Positions 60,611 to 64,000 of a stretch of DNA of 64,000 nucleotides are shown here, piece by piece (the first letter of the stretch is position 1; the number at the start of each line of letters is the position of its first letter). The DNA lies in contig CAMYMU010000049.1 of the NCBI GenBank assembly GCA_947259575.1, positions 24,559-88,558 on the forward strand, given 5' to 3'. The translations under genes were made by a program, and so were the position numbers. A model generated the notes under the pieces. The model saw only the letters and a list, made by a program, of their open reading frames with translations, was not told the origin of the DNA and ran no database searches. The DNA comes from an uncultured Ectothiorhodospiraceae bacterium (GTDB taxonomy: Bacteria; Pseudomonadota; Gammaproteobacteria; UBA6429; Thiohalophilaceae).

Positions 60611-61657
60611 TCATTCTGACAGGTTCTGATCTTTCTTTCTCAAGCGTTCGCGGTATTTTACCTTCGCCAATTTCTGCAAGTCTTCTATCTTATCACTCTC
60701 ATCTAAAATTTCGCGGCCCAGTAGCGTCTCTATCGCATCTTCAAGGGTTACGATCCCTGCGGTTTGACCAAACTCATCTTCAACTAAAAACATATGCGCA
60801 CGGTTTTTAATGAACAAGTCCAATAATTGTTGTACGGGGAGCTTCTCCGAGACACGATACATCTTTTTTACATAGTCACTTACCGGTGTATCACCTTGAC
60901 CATTTCGTTCTGCTTGATATAAATCATGTTTAAAGACTTTGCCAATGATGTTATCTCGTGAACCCTGAAAAACCGGCATGCGGGTAAATTCCTGTGTCCT
61001 TGGATCATCCAGTACTTCAGATACTGTTTTTGAATTCTCAAACATATGCACCACAGTACGTGGCGTAAGAATCTGTTCCGTACGAATCTCACGTAATTTT
61101 AATAAATTAGCAAGATACTCGTTTTCCTGATGGAATAAAGATCCATCTCTGTGACCAAGTGATGCCAGGGCGATAATTTCTTCTCGTGTGATTTCATTAC
61201 CTTTGTTCTTACTAAATAGTTTTGTCAGGCGTGTCGAAACCCACACTAATGGGTAGACGATTCTCACCAGCCACTTAATCGTAAATGCAGCAGGTACTGC
61301 TAGTCTTTGCCAAAAAGTGGCACCAAGTGTTTTTGGAATGATTTCTGAAAAATATAAAATCGCCAGTGTTAATAACACCGCAATTAATGCTTCCCACTTT
61401 TCACCATAAATCTGTACCGCTTGAGAACCCACTCCCGCAGCGCCCATGGTGTGTGCAAAAGTATTAAGAATCAAAATACTGGATAATGATTCATCCATAT
61501 GATCTTTAACGGAATTGAGTAGCCGTCCGGATCTCGGCTTGTCAGTAAGTGTTTTTTCTACATAACTGGGCGTGATAGATAATAACACCGCTTCAAGGAT
61601 GGAACAGAGGAACGATACCCCGATTGCAATCACCAGATATAGTATAAGTAAGCTCAT
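60611..61657 (-). CDS. CNNM/HlyC/CorC-family membrane protein (DUF21 plus CBS pair)
   Basis: The 348-residue product has a DUF21 membrane domain (helices about 3-25, 58-80, 90-110, 120-145; FLCSILEAVLLSITPSYVEK, IPKTLGATFWQRLAV) followed by a CBS pair (about 195-320: EQILTPRTVVHMF, FVEDEFGQ-like VEDEFGQTAGIVTLEDAIET). CNNM-type proteins export Mg2+ or support divalent-cation balance. It lacks the C-terminal CorC_HlyC domain, being shorter than the 420-450 residue forms. A repeat tail abuts its 3' end. Confidence 0.88.
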   Translation of the reverse strand: MSLLILYLVIAIGVSFLCSILEAVLLSITPSYVEKTLTDKPRSGRLLNSVKDHMDESLSSILILNTFAHTMGAAGVGSQAVQIYGEKWEALIAVLLTLAILYFSEIIPKTLGATFWQRLAVPAAFTIKWLVRIVYPLVWVSTRLTKLFSKNKGNEITREEIIALASLGHRDGSLFHQENEYLANLLKLREIRTEQILTPRTVVHMFENSKTVSEVLDDPRTQEFTRMPVFQGSRDNIIGKVFKHDLYQAERNGQGDTPVSDYVKKMYRVSEKLPVQQLLDLFIKNRAHMFLVEDEFGQTAGIVTLEDAIETLLGREILDESDKIEDLQKLAKVKYRERLRKKDQNLSE

Positions 61658-61730
61658 ATTTGAAGTTATTATAGTTAAGTGCCTGATTGAGAATATGCGG
61701 CTTCATGAAAAAAGTATCAAGACTTAATTA

Positions 61731-61750
61731 TACTCTGACCCCGATTATTG
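61731..61750 (-). repeat. CTCTGACCCC repeat tail
   Basis: TACTCTGACCCCGATTATTG lies 9 bp from the selO stop, in the same sense orientation as the other tails downstream of genes. Confidence 0.6.
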
Positions 61751-61759
61751 TTGTATTTC

Positions 61760-63448
61760 TTATGAAGAGCAGCTCATATGCGAATAACCACCAAGCTCAT
61801 TAACCTCAGTCGGTTTCAATCGGTAGTATTTCTCTTCCATCTCTTTTGATTGCTCGGCGTAAGGTTGCGTCATGACGTCCTGCAGTTCATGAATTAACGC
61901 GTAGTCCCCGGTGGCTGCTTGTTGATAAGCCGGTGCCAGCAACCACTCACGTAAACTATATTTTGGATTAACACGTTTCATATCATCACTCGTGCTACTG
62001 ACAAGCGATTTCCATTTTGTTAGCCACTCAGACCAACGTGTATCCATCTCTTCATTCGTATTACTGTAGAAGCTTTTCTTAAGTAGACCAATGTCATCCG
62101 GTATCGATGAGAGTTCACGGAAGAAGATGGTGTAATCTACCGAGCATTGCATCATCAGTGTGACGAGTTCACTAAATAACTCAGGGTTAAACGACTCCAG
62201 CCCAAGTTTAGTGGCAAACATGTTTTCCAGTTTCTCTCGCATCAGTTTGGCAAAGCCATTTCGAATCTGATCGAGCTGTTGCAGCGCATCAGGATCATTT
62301 TCCAGTAGCGGCATCAACGCGGTACAAAACATTTCGAAGTTGCGTTCCGCGGCCAGGGGTTGATTCCAGAACGAGAAGTGTTCGCCTCCTCCTGTCCATG
62401 GCTGGTAGTAAGGATCAAACACCTCGATGAATCCGAACGGACCATAATCCAGGGTGCAACCACCGGCCTGCGTGTTATCGCTATTGAAGTTACCCTGGCA
62501 ATAACCGACACGGATCCAGTTCGCCACTAATGATGTCAAACGGCTGCGGAATTCCCGCGCCAGCAACATCACTTTCTCGGGCATACCAAGATCATCGTTA
62601 TCAATCACATCTGCGTATTCACGATCAATCAGGTGCAACACAATCTTCTCGAGTTCGATCAGGGCACTGGCATGTTCTTTCTTTCGAACACGACGACCGA
62701 ACAGTTCAATTTGGCCAACCCGAAGGAACGACGGGGCCACCCGCGTCGAGATCGCCACCGCCTCATCGACGAAGGTGTCAGGATCAAACGAGCGCGACCC
62801 TTCCGAATACCAGGGTCGTTGCACTGTTTCTGTTTTCGACACATACAAACTCAAAGACCGTGAAGTAGGCACACCCAACGCATGCATGTGTTCCTGTGCC
62901 AGAAACTCCCGAACACTCGAGCGCAACACGGCGCGACCGTCCGCGCCACGACAGTAAGGTGTTCGACCCCCGCCTTTGAGTTGCATTTCCCAGCGCTGAT
63001 CATTAATCACTGCCTCAAGCACAGAAACCGCGCGACCATCACCATAGCCATTGCCGGTTTGAAACGGGCACTGTTGGGTGTACTCGGTGCCAAAGATGGA
63101 AAGTGCATAGCCCGTGGCCCAACCGTGCTTGCGCATCGGTTCCGGTACCTGCGAGAGATCACCGCTGAATACGCGCATAAAGTCGGTGGACTCTGCCAGG
63201 CGATCTGCAAAACCCAGTTCGTTAAAAAAGGTTTTACTGTGCGCGACGTATTCGGGGTCTTCTATAGGCGTAGGCTTAATAGGGACATAGTGTCCCGTAA
63301 AGACTTGGCGTGGCGTGTGATCAGCGCCGTTTTCTGTCGCGTCAGGATCGCAATGGAGTGTATCCATCAACGAGTATTCGGCACATTTTGCGAGATCGGC
63401 TAGCGTCGAAACGTTTGAGGTAGAGGTCTGGGAGAGGTTGGTTTTCAT
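61760..63448 (-). CDS. selO: SelO-type protein AMPylase (YdiU family)
   Basis: I start at 63448 (MKTNLSQTS); an in-frame ATG at 63520 adds 24 residues and neither has a clear ribosome site. The 562-residue product is a SelO pseudokinase: [20 protein letters not shown] with [19 protein letters not shown] (flipped-ATP pocket) and [22 protein letters not shown] (metal Asn/Asp). The C-terminus is SCSS with Cys where some eukaryotic SelO have selenocysteine. SelO transfers AMP to Ser, Thr or Tyr of redox proteins. Length is above E. coli YdiU. Confidence 0.93.
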   Translation of the reverse strand: MKTNLSQTSTSNVSTLADLAKCAEYSLMDTLHCDPDATENGADHTPRQVFTGHYVPIKPTPIEDPEYVAHSKTFFNELGFADRLAESTDFMRVFSGDLSQVPEPMRKHGWATGYALSIFGTEYTQQCPFQTGNGYGDGRAVSVLEAVINDQRWEMQLKGGGRTPYCRGADGRAVLRSSVREFLAQEHMHALGVPTSRSLSLYVSKTETVQRPWYSEGSRSFDPDTFVDEAVAISTRVAPSFLRVGQIELFGRRVRKKEHASALIELEKIVLHLIDREYADVIDNDDLGMPEKVMLLAREFRSRLTSLVANWIRVGYCQGNFNSDNTQAGGCTLDYGPFGFIEVFDPYYQPWTGGGEHFSFWNQPLAAERNFEMFCTALMPLLENDPDALQQLDQIRNGFAKLMREKLENMFATKLGLESFNPELFSELVTLMMQCSVDYTIFFRELSSIPDDIGLLKKSFYSNTNEEMDTRWSEWLTKWKSLVSSTSDDMKRVNPKYSLREWLLAPAYQQAATGDYALIHELQDVMTQPYAEQSKEMEEKYYRLKPTEVNELGGYSHMSCSS

Positions 63449-63565
63449 ATCACTATACTTAGGCACGCATCTTTGAAAAACAAGTGCTTTAAACCATGCT
63501 TGCTTCAGGGCTTTGGCCATTTACATTTAATACGACAGTAAATGAGGACGGACAAATAAGTAGAT

Positions 63566-63595
63566 AATTGAGTTTTTACTCTGACCCCAGTTATT
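63566..63595 (-). repeat. CTCTGACCCC repeat tail upstream of the bufferin-like gene
   Basis: AGATAATTGAGTTTTTACTC then TGACCCCAGTTATT. Unlike the other copies this one is not adjacent to a gene end. It lies between divergent selO and the bufferin-like gene. Confidence 0.6.
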
Positions 63596-63727
63596 ACATG
63601 CCACAACCACCCTGTCAGTCCAGATGTTAGACTTTTGTGATAATTCTGTGACTTTTCCACCATAATTCCTGCTCAAAATGGCGTTTCACTATTTATTTAA
63701 TACAGGAATCGTTCAGGAGAAGAAATT

Positions 63728-64000
63728 ATGAAAAATTCAACTAAAGCCACTTTTGCATCAGCTGCCCTGGCAGTGGCGATGAGCTCAACCGCTTTTGCTG
63801 CAAAATCACCTGCAGGTAGCCACGGTGCTGCTATCGGTGCTGGAGACAAGGTGCATTGCTACGGCGTGCATTCATGCAAAGGCAACTCAGATTGTAAAAC
63901 CACAGAGCACGCCTGCAAAGGTCATAACAAGTGTAAAACTCATGGCTTTAAAGGTATGAAAGCAAAAGCCTGCCTGGATAAGGGCGGTGTCATTGCAGAC
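63728..64000 (+). CDS. bufA2: BufA2-like bufferin precursor (RiPP metallophore), truncated by window end
   Basis: CAGGAGAAGAAATT precedes the ATG. The visible 91 residues (frame still open at the edge) start with a Sec signal peptide (hydrophobic 8-22, cleavage near FAAK), then a Cys-rich core with Cys44, 50, 56, 63, 69 and 82: VHCYGVHSCKGNSDCKTT, EHACKGHNKCKTHGFKGMK, AKACLDKGG. The CxGxxxCKGxxxCKT spacing and the MKAKACxxKGG ending match BufA2-type bufferins. In these, Cys residues are converted by a DUF692 (MNIO/BufB) enzyme with BufC and the product sequesters copper. The maturation genes are expected just downstream, outside the window. Confidence 0.82.
   Translation, partial: MKNSTKATFASAALAVAMSSTAFAAKSPAGSHGAAIGAGDKVHCYGVHSCKGNSDCKTTEHACKGHNKCKTHGFKGMKAKACLDKGGVIAD

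Noticed and set aside
61760..61780. Possible selenocysteine at the SelO C-terminus
   Set aside because: The codon is TGC (Cys); the end reads SCSS followed by TAA.
62882..63403. A 173-codon plus-strand frame within selO
   Set aside because: Antisense to a gene with complete SelO motifs; no start signal or family match.

Overview
The window reads as a chromosomal segment of a moderately AT-leaning gammaproteobacterium, probably marine or sediment-dwelling. The pointers are gene families typical of that class (a DUF4426 protein, a VC0807-like membrane protein, a YdjM-like membrane hydrolase, SelO, a CNNM/CorC-type protein), an algal/marine-type vanadium haloperoxidase, split YeeE/YedE sulfur transport genes, and a bufferin-type metallophore precursor. 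I see no rRNA, tRNA, CRISPR array, prophage or intact transposase. Taxonomy is an inference from gene content only.

Layout. 0-1.7 kb: the tail of a probable MerR/B12-type regulator, a VOC protein, a Sel1 protein and a Cys glutathione peroxidase, all on the plus strand. 1.8-9.5 kb: a metallophosphoesterase lipoprotein, a sterol-desaturase-type membrane enzyme, a glycine-zipper lipoprotein, an acyl-CoA desaturase, an amidohydrolase, an ABM monooxygenase, a VOC dioxygenase and a glutamine amidotransferase. 9.8-14.5 kb: pyruvate kinase, a YeeE/YedE pair and purEK. 15-24 kb: a Cache-type membrane sensor, a vanadium haloperoxidase, TetR plus membrane hydrolase, several small proteins and a visibly decaying patch (frameshifted or truncated genes at 18996-19120 and 22737-23663). 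24-30 kb: a b-type-cytochrome-like membrane protein, a secreted dienelactone-hydrolase-like enzyme, a CPA2 antiporter, a beta-propeller protein and a secreted thioredoxin. 30-35 kb: a CHASE-GAF-HisKA-REC-Hpt hybrid kinase translationally adjacent to its likely periplasmic binding-protein sensor. 35-46 kb: FAH-family enzyme, TauE-type exporter, TlpA-like thioredoxin pair, a TetR/NmrA-type divergent unit with twin operators, a Sec-targeted rubrerythrin and a membrane protein with an AIM24-like C-terminus. 46-57 kb: a polysaccharide deacetylase, a large DUF748/AsmA-like protein, DUF481 and CBS proteins, an ABC exporter with HlyD adaptor, and two secreted or anchored proteins of unknown function. 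57-64 kb: ArsR-ArsI, a membrane-tethered OpuAC-like protein flanked by 65-bp direct repeats, a membrane-anchored winged-helix protein, a CNNM/CorC-type protein, SelO, and, cut by the window edge, a bufferin-like (BufA2) precursor.

The strongest cross-window signal is not a gene. It is a set of dispersed palindromic repeats (three subfamilies built on GGGGTCAGAGTAAA, AAGGGGTCGGTGACAA and GGGGACAGACCACG) plus a longer composite repeat of about 175-250 bp. The first subfamily sits almost always directly 3' of genes and in the sense orientation. In two unrelated genes it supplies the last codons (Gly-Ser-Glu-stop). No transposase that could mobilise these repeats lies in the window.

Functional themes are redox and metal stress (Cys peroxidase, rubrerythrin, ArsI, SelO, thioredoxins, bufferin), sulfur handling (YeeE/YedE, TauE-type exporter, a TusE-like remnant) and envelope maintenance (desaturase, deacetylase, ABC exporter, AsmA-like protein).
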